Shown here: one piece after another, positions 26,562 to 35,181 of the stretch
How the letters are laid out: every line of letters begins with the position of its first letter
Numbering within the stretch: position 1 is the stretch's first letter
From: an uncultured Phocaeicola sp.
GTDB taxonomy: Bacteria; Bacteroidota; Bacteroidia; Bacteroidales; Bacteroidaceae
Direction of reading: 5' to 3'
Assembly (NCBI GenBank): GCA_944320135.1
Contig: CALUGI010000003.1
Span: forward strand, 62,001-126,000
DNA: 64,000 nucleotides
Made by a program: the position numbers and the translations under genes
The notes under the pieces: generated by a model
Told to the model about the DNA's origin: nothing
What the model saw: the letters and a program-made list of their open reading frames with translations, nothing else
Database searches by the model: none

Positions 26562-26585
26562 AACTTTGTTTCGTTCACAAAACTA
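26561..26585. promoter_or_regulatory. Divergent -7 boxes of namZ and the HD gene
   Basis: Plus TAACTTTG (26561-26568) and minus TAGTTTTG (26585-26578) are separated by 9 bp. The plus box overlaps the HD gene's first ATG. Confidence 0.5.
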
Positions 26586-26595
26586 CAAAATTTCT

Positions 26596-27801
26596 ATGAG
26601 TTATCCTGCAAGAATGCACATGAAATCGATTGCCGCCGTATGGGTCATGCTGGCGTTGCCGCTCGCCGCTTCCGCCCAACTGCGCACAGGAGCCGAGCAA
26701 TTGGACAAGCTGGTCCGACTTGCAGGCAAAAGCCGCATCACTTTGGCGGTCAACCAGACCTCCTTATGCGGAAAAGTCCATCTGGTTGATACGTTAAACC
26801 GTTTGGGGACAAACGTCGTCCAGCTGTTCGCCCCGGAACACGGAATACGAGGCGAGGCCGATGCCGGAGAAACGGTGAGGGACGGAAAGGACGTGCGGAC
26901 GGGCATCCCCATCGTCTCGCTATACGGAAAGAACAAGAAACCGCAACCCGGACAGCTGGCGGAGACCGATGCGGTGGTGTTCGACCTCCAGGACGTGGGG
27001 GCACGCTTCTACACCTACATCAGCACGCTCTACTACGTGATGCAGGCCTGCGCGGAAAACGGGAAAGAAGTGATTGTGCTCGACCGTCCGAACCCGTGCG
27101 ACTACGTGGACGGCCCTGTGCTGGACCTGAAATACAGGAGCTTCGTGGGAATGCTTCCCGTCCCGCTGCTCCACGGATGCACGACGGGCGAGCTGGCGCG
27201 CATGATAAACGGAGAAGGATGGTTGGGCAACGGTCTGAAATGCCGCCTCACCGTGATTCCCGTAGAAGGATGGGAACACGGACAGCCCTACCCGCTCCCC
27301 GTCAAGCCCTCGCCCAACCTGCCGAACGACCTTTCCGTGGCTCTATACCCGTCGCTCTGTCCGTTTGAAGGCACTTCCGTAAGCGTAGGAAGAGGCACAC
27401 CGTTTCCCTTCCAAGCCATAGGAAGCCCTTATCTGAACAAGCTCGATGACAAGGCACTCGATTTCGCATTCACTCCCCGGCCGCTTCCCGGCTTCGACAA
27501 GAATCCGCTCCACAAAGAGCAGGTCTGCCGGGGAAGCGACTTGCGGGAATCGCCCGCCCCGAAAGGATTCACCCTGCGATACGTGCTTGCATTCTACCGG
27601 CTGTACAAAGAGGCCGGATGCGCCGGAAAGTTCTTCTCGCGCCCCCAATGGTTCGACCTGCTGATGGGCACCGGCCAGGTGCGCCAAGACATACTGGAAG
27701 GAAAGACGGAAGACGAAATCCGCCAAGGATGGGAAAAAGAACTGGAACGATACAAAGCCATGCGAACGAAATACCTGCTCTATAAAGACACGCGGAAATA
27801 A
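26596..27801 (+). CDS. namZ: Exo-beta-N-acetylmuramidase NamZ (DUF1343, GH171)
   Basis: About 401 residues from ATG 26596. ATG 26620 (MKSIAAVWVMLALPLAASAQ) gives the cleanest signal peptide. The DUF1343 landmarks are present: ITLAVNQTSL, FAPEHGIRGEADAGE, PIVSLYGKNKKPQ, VVFDLQDVGARFYTYISTLYY, VLDRPNPCDYVDGPVLD, the substrate region LLHGCTTGELARMING, PSPNLPNDLSVALYPSLCPFEG and SVGRGTPFPFQAIGSP. NamZ removes single MurNAc residues from the non-reducing end of peptidoglycan chains. Together with the AmgK-like and MurU genes 3-5 kb away this gives a MurNAc release-and-reuse pathway. Confidence 0.9.
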   Translation: MSYPARMHMKSIAAVWVMLALPLAASAQLRTGAEQLDKLVRLAGKSRITLAVNQTSLCGKVHLVDTLNRLGTNVVQLFAPEHGIRGEADAGETVRDGKDVRTGIPIVSLYGKNKKPQPGQLAETDAVVFDLQDVGARFYTYISTLYYVMQACAENGKEVIVLDRPNPCDYVDGPVLDLKYRSFVGMLPVPLLHGCTTGELARMINGEGWLGNGLKCRLTVIPVEGWEHGQPYPLPVKPSPNLPNDLSVALYPSLCPFEGTSVSVGRGTPFPFQAIGSPYLNKLDDKALDFAFTPRPLPGFDKNPLHKEQVCRGSDLRESPAPKGFTLRYVLAFYRLYKEAGCAGKFFSRPQWFDLLMGTGQVRQDILEGKTEDEIRQGWEKELERYKAMRTKYLLYKDTRK

Positions 27802-27825
27802 AGGAGATTCCGCCCGCCTTTTCAA

Positions 27826-27867
27826 GAAAACGCCCCGGCATTCGGTTTGAAATGCCGGGGCGTTTTC
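27826..27867. terminator. Bidirectional terminator between namZ and the SGNH gene
   Basis: A 17-bp perfect stem (GAAAACGCCCCGGCATT and its complement) around an 8-nt loop. The arms end in TTTTC and GAAAA, so it can serve both converging genes. The left arm resembles the GC-rich phased units seen elsewhere. Confidence 0.85.
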
Positions 27868-27889
27868 TCTGTATGAATCCGTCCTTCCG

Positions 27890-28624
27890 TCAGAACAACA
27901 GCAGCTTGCGCATCGTATCGGCGAAGATGGCCGCCATGCGGCGTTGCAGGAACGAATTTTCCCCGTGCTGCGGATGCCATCCCTGGGCGCGGTCATGCAC
28001 AATCTGCTTGTCGCCCGTAAAGATAAGGCTGTACGAGTCGCCCGTCACAGGATGCTTGTGATTGGAAGAAAAGCCGATATATTTGTCGAACTCCACCACA
28101 GGAAGTCCCCACTTTTCAGCCAGTTTCCTGACAGACGAGTTGAAAATCTTCCGGCTGTCGTTCCAATGCGTACACAAGACGATGACCGCCGGCTTGCTGA
28201 ACTTCGTCCCGTAGTACTTCGAACGCTTGTCATCCTTCAGATTATAGCAGTCCGAAATATAACGCTTTATCACATAATCATAACACGAAGCATAGTCGCT
28301 GGTATCGAAAGGCAGGCGATAGTCCTTGTAGTTCTCCTTCAGACGGTCTTCATTGAATACGTCCTTCTCATGCACATGCATGATGACAAGGGCATCCATT
28401 TCGTCAAATTCCTCAAAAGAATAGAGCGTTCCTTCAGCCATCTTGTTGGCCGTGTCCGCAATCGATTCGCCGCTTACGGCCCTGTTGATTGCCCGAACCC
28501 CCAACGACTTGCATCCCATCTCAAACCAACGGTTGTTAGGCTCCGCAAACGAAGCCCCTGTCAACAACAGCGTGTACGGTTCCGTGTTCTGCCCGCAAAC
28601 GGCCAGCGAAAAGAACACGGACAT
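27890..28624 (-). CDS. SGNH-like hydrolase (DUF5040 type), signal peptide split by a T-run frameshift
   Basis: About 244 residues from ATG 28624. The SGNH block I motif is LLLTGASFAEPNNRW, followed by AINRAVSGESIADTANKMAEG, the Asn/Gly-type block VIVLCTHWNDSR, and the C-terminal Asp/His region TGDKQIVHDRAQGWHPQHGE. It is probably an esterase. Upstream, ATG at 28647 reads MKKMFF and then stops. One extra T in the T7 run (28630-28636) would restore MKKMFFLVMSVFFSLAVCGQ, a textbook signal peptide. As written only its second half is in frame. It is last in the locus 1 operon, 41 bp after the GH78 stop. Confidence 0.7.
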   Translation of the reverse strand: MSVFFSLAVCGQNTEPYTLLLTGASFAEPNNRWFEMGCKSLGVRAINRAVSGESIADTANKMAEGTLYSFEEFDEMDALVIMHVHEKDVFNEDRLKENYKDYRLPFDTSDYASCYDYVIKRYISDCYNLKDDKRSKYYGTKFSKPAVIVLCTHWNDSRKIFNSSVRKLAEKWGLPVVEFDKYIGFSSNHKHPVTGDSYSLIFTGDKQIVHDRAQGWHPQHGENSFLQRRMAAIFADTMRKLLLF

Positions 28625-28665
28625 CACTAAAAAAACATCTTTTTCATAAAGCTAAACAATTAAAG

Positions 28666-31236
28666 TTATTCGTTCCATTCAAATTCGTAATCACCTCCGA
28701 CGCACGTCTCCGTCTTGCCGTCCGGAGCGTGCAGCGCTACAGTCATCGCTTCGGGCACATGCAGACGGTAGGCAATCCGGCCTTCTTCTCTCCGCCAACT
28801 GATACGCAACTCTCCGTAAGACGTTTTGTATGACACGTCCAAATGCTGCATATCCTTCGGGAAGTAAGGACGGACATGCGTCTTTTCAAATCCCGCCACA
28901 TCAGCGTCCGGCCTTATCCCGGCCACCGACTTGTACAACCATGCGCCAACTTCTCCGAACATGATATGGTTCAACGAATTGTCGATAACCACATCCGTCC
29001 TCCAATTCTCGTGAAGTGTCGTAGCGCCTTGGGCTATCCAATATCCCCATGACGGGAAATCGGTCTGCGTAGCCAGCTTGTATGCCGTGTCGATAAAGCC
29101 GTTGTCAGACAAAGCCCCCAGCAAAGCCTTGCATCCATGCACTCCCACATCCAAATGGTAGCCGTCGGCAATCACCTTCCGGTTCAACGCATCCGCCACC
29201 TTGCGCCTCACAGAATCAGGCACTACGCCCCAATACAACGGCATAGCCAGTTCTGTCTGAGTCCCGCTCGCATACAGTCCTGACGCCGCATCCAAATATT
29301 TCTCATTGATTGCATCTTTGATATTTCCGGCAAGTCTTCTGTAATAAAGACAATCATCTTCCTTGCCCAACAGGTCGGCTGTGCGCGACAGAATGCAGGC
29401 GTCTACATAGTAATAAACCGAAACTGCCAATTCGACGTTACTCTTCGATTTCACCGGAATCCAGTCACCCAGCCCCCAGTCGACCAAGTAATTGTCTGCG
29501 GCCTCAGCGGTCACATGGTCAAGATGCCGCTTCATCGGCTCATACATCCGCCTCAACAGCGTATCATCGCCGTAATACCGGTAAATCATCCACGGAATGA
29601 TTTCGACAGCGCTCGTCCAGTCCACGCCGTTGCCCCAATCATACCCCCATCCGGAGGTAGGCACTATAGCAGGCAATGTGCCGTCGGCGCGCTGCTCGTC
29701 GATAAAATCGTTCATCCACTTCTCGTAAACCGTAATCACATCGAAGTTATACAGTCCGACCTCAATGGCCAAATGGGCATCTCCCGTCCATCCGTTCTTT
29801 TCCCTCTGGGGACAATCGGTAGGATATCCGAACAGATTTGCCAAATAAGAACTGTTCGTTGCCTTCCACAAGCGGTTCAGAATCTCGGACGAAGAATGCC
29901 AATGTCCCTTTACCGGCACATCGCTGTGCATTTCCAGCGCTACTACATCTCCCTTTTCCATCTTGACAGGGGAAGAAGCAGCCACCTCCACATACTGGAA
30001 ACCCTTATAATTGAATTTGGGCTCGAACGTATCTTCTTCTCCGCTCAACGTCACGACATCCACCTGAAAGGGATCCGAATCATCCACAGGGCGGTAATGA
30101 TAGTCGATGTTTCCCGTATTGACCGTTCCGTCCGCATTCAGCAGCTCTCCGTGCTTCAAGCGCAACACATCGCCTTTCTTTCCCTTCACTTTCAAGCGGA
30201 CTATTCCGGCAATGTTCCGGGGGAAAGCATATACATAGAGGGAGTCATTCAATTTATTCAACGCCTGACAATACAAAGTGTCCACCACACGAATCGGCCT
30301 TACCTGCTGAGGTGACACTTGTTCCGTAGGGGAAGGGACTGTTATTGCCGGAAACGACGGCAAAACCTCATGCGCTTTGCGGGCATCGTAATGCTCTGCC
30401 GTATAAATGCTGTTGAAGACAGTAGCAGTTTCGCTCGCCGTCCAAGATGAATCGGTCGCTATGGTTTCCCGTTTCCCGTCTTTGTACTCCAAAACCAGCT
30501 TGCCGCAAAAGCACGGACGGCCCCGCCATGAAACCTTGTCGTAGTTCCATACGGCTACGGACTGGTGGTTGTACCATCCGTTCCCCAACTGCACGCACAC
30601 TTCGTTCCGTCCTTCATGCAAAAGAGGGGTTACATCATGAGTCACGGACAGGACGCGCTTGTCAAAGCGCGTAAACATCGGGTCCAAACGATGGTTCCCG
30701 ACTTTGCCTCCATTGATTCTGATTTCATGCAGACCGGCCGAAGCCACGACAAGATACGCCCGTTCCAAAGAAGGCTTCACATCCACCTCCTTTCTATAGC
30801 ATGACGACGATTTGTCGTGAATGTCTTTCCCGTCGGAAATCCACTGCACATCGTCCAACGGAAAGGCCGTAACGAACGACGCCGTTTCGGAAACGCATCC
30901 GCCCTTCGCACGTACCCTCCAATAATAGGCCGTGGCAGGCTTCAAGTCCGCCTTGTCGCAATACGCCTTTACGGACTGCGGAGAAAGAGTCTTGTACAGG
31001 CACGAACCGTCCATCCTTTCCGCCGCTTCCCGATTCTCCGAAAGAAATACCTGCAAAGAGTCGTCCTTTATGCCTTCGACATCCGGCAACGTCCAGTTCA
31101 AACGAATCCCGTCGGCTATGCCCACTCCCACCGGATTGTCCAAATACTCGCATTCCAACCCGAAACGCACCTCTGCTTCCTTGCATCCCGCCAGAAGCAG
31201 AAGGAGGCAAAGGCAGCCTTTTACATTCCTACGCAT
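28666..31236 (-). CDS. GH78 alpha-L-rhamnosidase-like lipoprotein
   Basis: 856 residues. The lipoprotein signal ends LLLLLAGCKEAE (Cys near residue 18). An N-terminal Ig/FnIII-like part with TAYYWRVRAKG is followed by a lectin-like domain (YLVVASAGLHEIRINGGKVG, QLGNGWYNHQSVAVW), and the (alpha/alpha)6 barrel begins near residue 480 with TDCPQREKNGWTGDAHLAIE, the GH78 catalytic signature with the general acid. Later features are ADGTLPAIVPTSGWGYDWGNGVDW, SIGWGAHLDVGVHGCKALL-like DGYHLDVGVHGCKALL and GATTLHENW. The family removes alpha-L-rhamnose. Its place in a mannan-type operon implies a branched substrate. It follows the transporter gene with two bases between. Confidence 0.88.
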   Translation of the reverse strand: MRRNVKGCLCLLLLLAGCKEAEVRFGLECEYLDNPVGVGIADGIRLNWTLPDVEGIKDDSLQVFLSENREAAERMDGSCLYKTLSPQSVKAYCDKADLKPATAYYWRVRAKGGCVSETASFVTAFPLDDVQWISDGKDIHDKSSSCYRKEVDVKPSLERAYLVVASAGLHEIRINGGKVGNHRLDPMFTRFDKRVLSVTHDVTPLLHEGRNEVCVQLGNGWYNHQSVAVWNYDKVSWRGRPCFCGKLVLEYKDGKRETIATDSSWTASETATVFNSIYTAEHYDARKAHEVLPSFPAITVPSPTEQVSPQQVRPIRVVDTLYCQALNKLNDSLYVYAFPRNIAGIVRLKVKGKKGDVLRLKHGELLNADGTVNTGNIDYHYRPVDDSDPFQVDVVTLSGEEDTFEPKFNYKGFQYVEVAASSPVKMEKGDVVALEMHSDVPVKGHWHSSSEILNRLWKATNSSYLANLFGYPTDCPQREKNGWTGDAHLAIEVGLYNFDVITVYEKWMNDFIDEQRADGTLPAIVPTSGWGYDWGNGVDWTSAVEIIPWMIYRYYGDDTLLRRMYEPMKRHLDHVTAEAADNYLVDWGLGDWIPVKSKSNVELAVSVYYYVDACILSRTADLLGKEDDCLYYRRLAGNIKDAINEKYLDAASGLYASGTQTELAMPLYWGVVPDSVRRKVADALNRKVIADGYHLDVGVHGCKALLGALSDNGFIDTAYKLATQTDFPSWGYWIAQGATTLHENWRTDVVIDNSLNHIMFGEVGAWLYKSVAGIRPDADVAGFEKTHVRPYFPKDMQHLDVSYKTSYGELRISWRREEGRIAYRLHVPEAMTVALHAPDGKTETCVGGDYEFEWNE

Positions 31237-31238
31237 AC

Positions 31239-32642
31239 TCAGTCCCCCTTCCGTCTTTGCTCCAAATCCAACGTAATCTCACTCATTTTCCGTTCCGTCA
31301 AAGGATAACGGGATATGAACAGCACGGAAATCAATGTGGCGCAAGCTGGCAGCAGACTCATCATCAGGGCGATGCCGTTCAGCGACGTTTCCGTCTGAAC
31401 GGCGTTAGCCTCGAACCCGAAGCAGAACAGCAGCCACCCGCTCATCGAACCTCCGATTGTCCATCCCAACTTTTGCGACATGGAAGACGAGGAGAATATC
31501 AGACCGGTAGCCCTCCGCCCCGTTTTCCACTCAGAATAATCGGCTATGTCGGCATACATAGACCACATCAGCGGGGAAACGATGCCCGCACAGAAACTTA
31601 TCATCGCCTGCATGACCAGAATGCCCGACACTAAACTTCTCGGCAAAAAATAGAACAGCGCGCTGAGCACCGTGGCGCACAGCATGGCATAAAGAAACGT
31701 GTTCTTCTTTCCCAGACGGCGGGTCAGGGCAGGCACGCACAATATCCCGATGATGTTGAAAGCCTGCCCCAACACCAAATAGACGGTGACAAGCGTAAAA
31801 GCTCCGCCGAGAATGGAGAACGACCAGCTGTCCGCACCCGTTATGTTGTATTTGAAGAAAAACACGGCCGCGCCGTCACGGATGGAGTTGAACACGAGCA
31901 CCGTCACGCTCGCTCCCAACAAAATCCACCACGGACGGTTCACGCACAAGTCGCGGATGTCGTTCTTCAGCGACCCTTTCTTCTCGACAATCGGACGAAT
32001 GCGCTCTTTCGTCCACGAAAAGGTCAGCAGAAACATCAGCACGGCCATAGCCGCAAAGACGCACGCCGCCATCTGCCATCCGAAAGCCATAGAAGGCACT
32101 CCGTCCACCGGCTTCACTCTGCTGAAAAAGTCGGTCAAAGGCTCCACCAACGCCAGCACGAGGATGCTTCCGCCGAAAGCGAACGTCATGCGATAGGAAG
32201 AAAATTCCGTGCGGGTCTGGGGATTGGCCGACATGACTCCCAGCAACGATGCGTAAGGAACGTTTATCAGCGAATAAATCATCATCATCAACGTATATGT
32301 CACGTAAGCATATACGAGCTTGGCCGTATCCGTTTCTCCGAAAGAAGAAAAGGTAAGTATGCCGCAAATGCCGAAAGGCACCGCCACCCACAGCAAATAA
32401 GGGCGGAACTTCCCCCACCGGGTTTCTGTCCGGTCGCCCAACACTCCGATAAAGGGGTCGAGGAACGTGTCCCATATACGCGTGACAAGAAACATTGTCC
32501 CCACCGCTGCCGCAGACAGGCCCACGACATCGGTATAGAAGAACAGCAAATACATGGTGAACAGCTTCCAGAACATGGAGGAAGCCGCATCGCCCAATCC
32601 ATAGCCTATTTTTTCCCGAAGTTTTACATTTTCCTTCATCAT
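31239..32642 (-). CDS. GPH-family (MelB-like) sugar:cation symporter, copy 1
   Basis: 467 residues with about 12 membrane segments. The N-terminus LREKIGYGLGDAASSMFWKLF and LLFFYTDVVGLSAAAVGTMFLV, then IWDTFLDPFIGVLGDRTETRWGKFRPYLLW, are the glycoside-pentoside-hexuronide symporter hallmarks (Asp pair and RWGKFRP loop). ADYSEWKTGRRATGLIFSSSSMSQKLGW is the second conserved loop. It moves di- or oligosaccharides across the inner membrane. It closely resembles the second transporter at 61782-63173, including the start, so the two look like paralogs from duplication of the mannan system. Confidence 0.9.
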   Translation of the reverse strand: MMKENVKLREKIGYGLGDAASSMFWKLFTMYLLFFYTDVVGLSAAAVGTMFLVTRIWDTFLDPFIGVLGDRTETRWGKFRPYLLWVAVPFGICGILTFSSFGETDTAKLVYAYVTYTLMMMIYSLINVPYASLLGVMSANPQTRTEFSSYRMTFAFGGSILVLALVEPLTDFFSRVKPVDGVPSMAFGWQMAACVFAAMAVLMFLLTFSWTKERIRPIVEKKGSLKNDIRDLCVNRPWWILLGASVTVLVFNSIRDGAAVFFFKYNITGADSWSFSILGGAFTLVTVYLVLGQAFNIIGILCVPALTRRLGKKNTFLYAMLCATVLSALFYFLPRSLVSGILVMQAMISFCAGIVSPLMWSMYADIADYSEWKTGRRATGLIFSSSSMSQKLGWTIGGSMSGWLLFCFGFEANAVQTETSLNGIALMMSLLPACATLISVLFISRYPLTERKMSEITLDLEQRRKGD

Positions 32643-32668
32643 AAATCTGTTTTTAGTGTTATCAATAC

Positions 32669-32765
32669 AGCCCGCCGCCTCCGGAAAAGCCCGCCGCTTT
32701 CGCCCGAAACTCCCGCCGGCCGTCCGGAAAAGGCGCGCGTCTTTACCGGGAAGTTCCGGCGGACT
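32669..32765. repeat. GC-rich phased degenerate units reaching into the GH140 3' end
   Basis: Units with heads GCCCGCCGCC, GCCCGCCGC, CCGCCGGCC, GCGCGCG and CGGCGG recur every 19-24 nt with TCCGGAAAA or CGAAAC tails. The last one encodes the final residues (KSAGTSR) of the GH140-like protein. Confidence 0.5.
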
Positions 32766-34125
32766 TTTCTCCGTCCCGGCATCCGGCTATCACCAGCACC
32801 CAGTCCGACTCGTTTCCCGGCACGGGCAAGTCCGCCTGCAACGTTGCGCCGCAACCTTTCACGACCAGCGACCATTCTCCGCTGCGGGGATTCATCCACT
32901 GCAACGCATATCCGCCTGCCCATTCGTCGCCAAGCTCCACGCGCCACCTGTCTCCGCCGGGGAAATAGCAGACGACACAAGAATCGTTTCCGAACGCCGC
33001 CGCCTCGTCGTTCGCATATCCGTCGGCAGAAGCCAACATTCCCTTCAAAGGAGCGCCCTGACGGAAGTCGAGCCTGTTCCACAGCTGATAGAAATGTTTG
33101 AGCTGGCAGCACCCTTCCATATCCAGCGAGTCGTACCACCAGAAGCGCGCGTCGCATTTCGGCTCTCTTCCCGGCGCATACATCTGCCACACGTTGTTGC
33201 ATCCGTAAGTATATCCGCAGGCTCCCGACAGCATACTCTGATACAAAGTTTTCCTTACATCGTATGCGATGAAGCGTCCGTCTTCCTTCTTGAAATTGAC
33301 GGTAATATCCTCATAGCGCGGCTCCCCGTCCATGACGGGTTTCGTCGGCAGACGGTTCCGGTCCGTTTCCAGCAATCTCCTGTAGATGGAATAGGATGTC
33401 TGGCAGTGTCCGCTTTGAAACATATTGAAGTCGAGCCATGCCTCGTCGTGAAACCAGAACGAAGAAGAATGCTCCCCTTGGGGATGGTAGGTCATCAGAT
33501 GGTTCCTGTCCTTCTCCTTGATGCCTTCGGCCATCGCATTCCATATCGCCTTGTTCCGGCCGCCTCCGCCCCGGTCGCCTCCGACAATCCATATCACGTT
33601 GGGCACATCGGCATACCTCTCTCCCAACATGCGCCCGTACCGCCTCGCCTTCGCCTCGTCAAACAGTTCAGGGCCTTGCCCCCACTGCTTGTCCACCTTG
33701 TCGCCCCACGTGGGCAGCAGTCCGACGAACAGGCCGTTGCGCATAGCCTCCTGCAGCACCCAGTCGATATGTTCCAGATAAGCGGGATTCAGCCGGACGC
33801 TGTCCCTGTCGGCAAGGGGAGAAACCCCTATGGCCAGCTTCCCGTCCGGACTGTCCAGCTCCGGCAGAATCACGGTCTGAATCACCGTAAAGCCCTTCGC
33901 TTTCCTGTTTTCCATATAGAGCGACACTTCTTCCCTCGTCAGCCTCGCCAACAGTTCCCATGCCGTGTCTCCCAAATAGAGGAACGGAGTTCCGTCTTCA
34001 TACTCTAAATATCTCAACCCCTCGTCCACCCGAAGCCTGCCGTGGGCGAACGGCAAGCCTTCTGCGGACAAGTTCAGAAAAGCTGTCAGGGACAACAGCA
34101 AAATCAGACTGCACCTTTTAATCAT
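32743..34125 (-). CDS. GH140-like (DUF4038) secreted glycosidase
   Basis: 460 residues. Signal peptide MIKRCSLILLLSLTAFLNLSA, then the DUF4038 TIM barrel (LRYLEYEDGTPFLYLGDTAWELLARLT, VLPELDSPDGK-like VILPELDSPDGK, GLFVGLLPTWGDKVD, NVIWIVGGDRGG, MTYHPQGEHSSS, KPVMDGEPRYEDI) and a C-terminal sandwich of the putative collagen-binding type (VVCYFPGGDRWRVEL, ALQWMNPRSGEW). Characterised relatives include the GH140 apiosidase of Bacteroides. Apiose is not expected on mannan, so the substrate here is open. It starts one base after the preceding GH5 stop. The extreme 3' end runs into a GC-rich unit. Confidence 0.8.
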   Translation of the reverse strand: MIKRCSLILLLSLTAFLNLSAEGLPFAHGRLRVDEGLRYLEYEDGTPFLYLGDTAWELLARLTREEVSLYMENRKAKGFTVIQTVILPELDSPDGKLAIGVSPLADRDSVRLNPAYLEHIDWVLQEAMRNGLFVGLLPTWGDKVDKQWGQGPELFDEAKARRYGRMLGERYADVPNVIWIVGGDRGGGGRNKAIWNAMAEGIKEKDRNHLMTYHPQGEHSSSFWFHDEAWLDFNMFQSGHCQTSYSIYRRLLETDRNRLPTKPVMDGEPRYEDITVNFKKEDGRFIAYDVRKTLYQSMLSGACGYTYGCNNVWQMYAPGREPKCDARFWWYDSLDMEGCCQLKHFYQLWNRLDFRQGAPLKGMLASADGYANDEAAAFGNDSCVVCYFPGGDRWRVELGDEWAGGYALQWMNPRSGEWSLVVKGCGATLQADLPVPGNESDWVLVIAGCRDGEKSAGTSR

Positions 34126-34126
34126 A

Positions 34127-35164
34127 TCACTTTTCCGTCATTGTATATTTCTCCAACACTTTCACTTGGGGGTACTCCTCCCCGCCTCTATAGGTAGGCA
34201 CAATCATCATAGCGCCTTCTCCCCACCAAGGACCCGAAGCCCAATAAGCGGCATTCACTCCGTTCTTGCTCAGATACGACAGGAAATTATCCAAAGTCAC
34301 TTCCCATCTCGGGTCGCTGTCCGGAATGCCGTATTCGCCGACAAATCCCCTCAACCCGTTTTCCTTCAGCCATCCGACAAAAGGAGCAACCAGTTCCACG
34401 CCCTTTTCAGGAGTGCCTTCCTCTTCTTCATACGAATACTTGTAAGTTCCCGAACCATCTTTGTCGAAATAACAGTGAGCTTCAAAAATCAAGTTGTTGG
34501 CCGGGTCTTTCAGATGCTTCAACGTATCGCTCTCGCTCGTCCAACGCTTCGCCGAACTCCAGGAGTTCCCGCCGACCACAATCGTATTCTCCATATCGAC
34601 CGTCCTGATTGAATCAATCGCCAATTGAGCCATATTGAACCAAGCAAGACTATCCGGCAAATCATGCGGTTCATTCATCAGTCCATAGCCATAAATGTTG
34701 TCATAACCCTTAAGCTCTTGAGCTATTTTCTTCCAGAATCCTGCATAATGTTCGTTCGTAATGCCATGCGTGCCGATTATCTGATGATCTCCGTCCTTGA
34801 ATCTGCGGCAGTAATTGTGCAAATCCAGCAGCACCTCCATGTCGCGCTTCTGCGCAGCCTCCACAAACTCTTTCATCTTGTCCAAGTCATGCCGGTTCAG
34901 CTCTCCGCCCAACTCATATTGCAGCCTTTCCCACCTGAAAGGCATACGCACCAAACGAAATCCTTTTTCCTGCCAATACACCAAATCCGAGTCTGTCGGA
35001 TAAGTGTAGTCCTTATCATACGTTCCGGGAAACACGGAACCGAAGTCCGCACAAGCGATATTCATCCCGAAGGGTTCGCCAAGAAGCCGGGTCTCCTTTT
35101 CTTTACCGCTGCAACTCCCCAGCATAAGAGCAGCCAAGCCTAATACAAATACCGTATTTTTCAT
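34127..35164 (-). CDS. GH5 glycanase lipoprotein
   Basis: 345 residues with lipobox MLGSC (Cys18). GH5 barrel: LVRMPFRWERLQ, VLLDLHNYCRRF, the acid/base GLMNEPHDL (Glu165), EAHCYFDKDGSGTYKY and the nucleophile GFVGEYGIP (Glu277), then AYWASGPWWGEGAMM. The family covers endo-beta-glucanases and mannanases. Within this mannan locus, cleavage of a beta-1,4-linked backbone in the periplasm or at the surface is likely, but the subfamily cannot be settled by eye. Gaps of 17 bp to the GH2 gene and one base to the GH140-like gene indicate one operon. Confidence 0.88.
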   Translation of the reverse strand: MKNTVFVLGLAALMLGSCSGKEKETRLLGEPFGMNIACADFGSVFPGTYDKDYTYPTDSDLVYWQEKGFRLVRMPFRWERLQYELGGELNRHDLDKMKEFVEAAQKRDMEVLLDLHNYCRRFKDGDHQIIGTHGITNEHYAGFWKKIAQELKGYDNIYGYGLMNEPHDLPDSLAWFNMAQLAIDSIRTVDMENTIVVGGNSWSSAKRWTSESDTLKHLKDPANNLIFEAHCYFDKDGSGTYKYSYEEEEGTPEKGVELVAPFVGWLKENGLRGFVGEYGIPDSDPRWEVTLDNFLSYLSKNGVNAAYWASGPWWGEGAMMIVPTYRGGEEYPQVKVLEKYTMTEK

Positions 35165-35181
35165 GATATAAAACGTAACTG

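Noticed and set aside
32683-32700. GC-rich units as only Rho-independent terminators
   Set aside because: Some do form hairpins (27826-27867, 60536-60577), but most units in 20771-20881 and 16732-16810 do not pair and lie in leaders.
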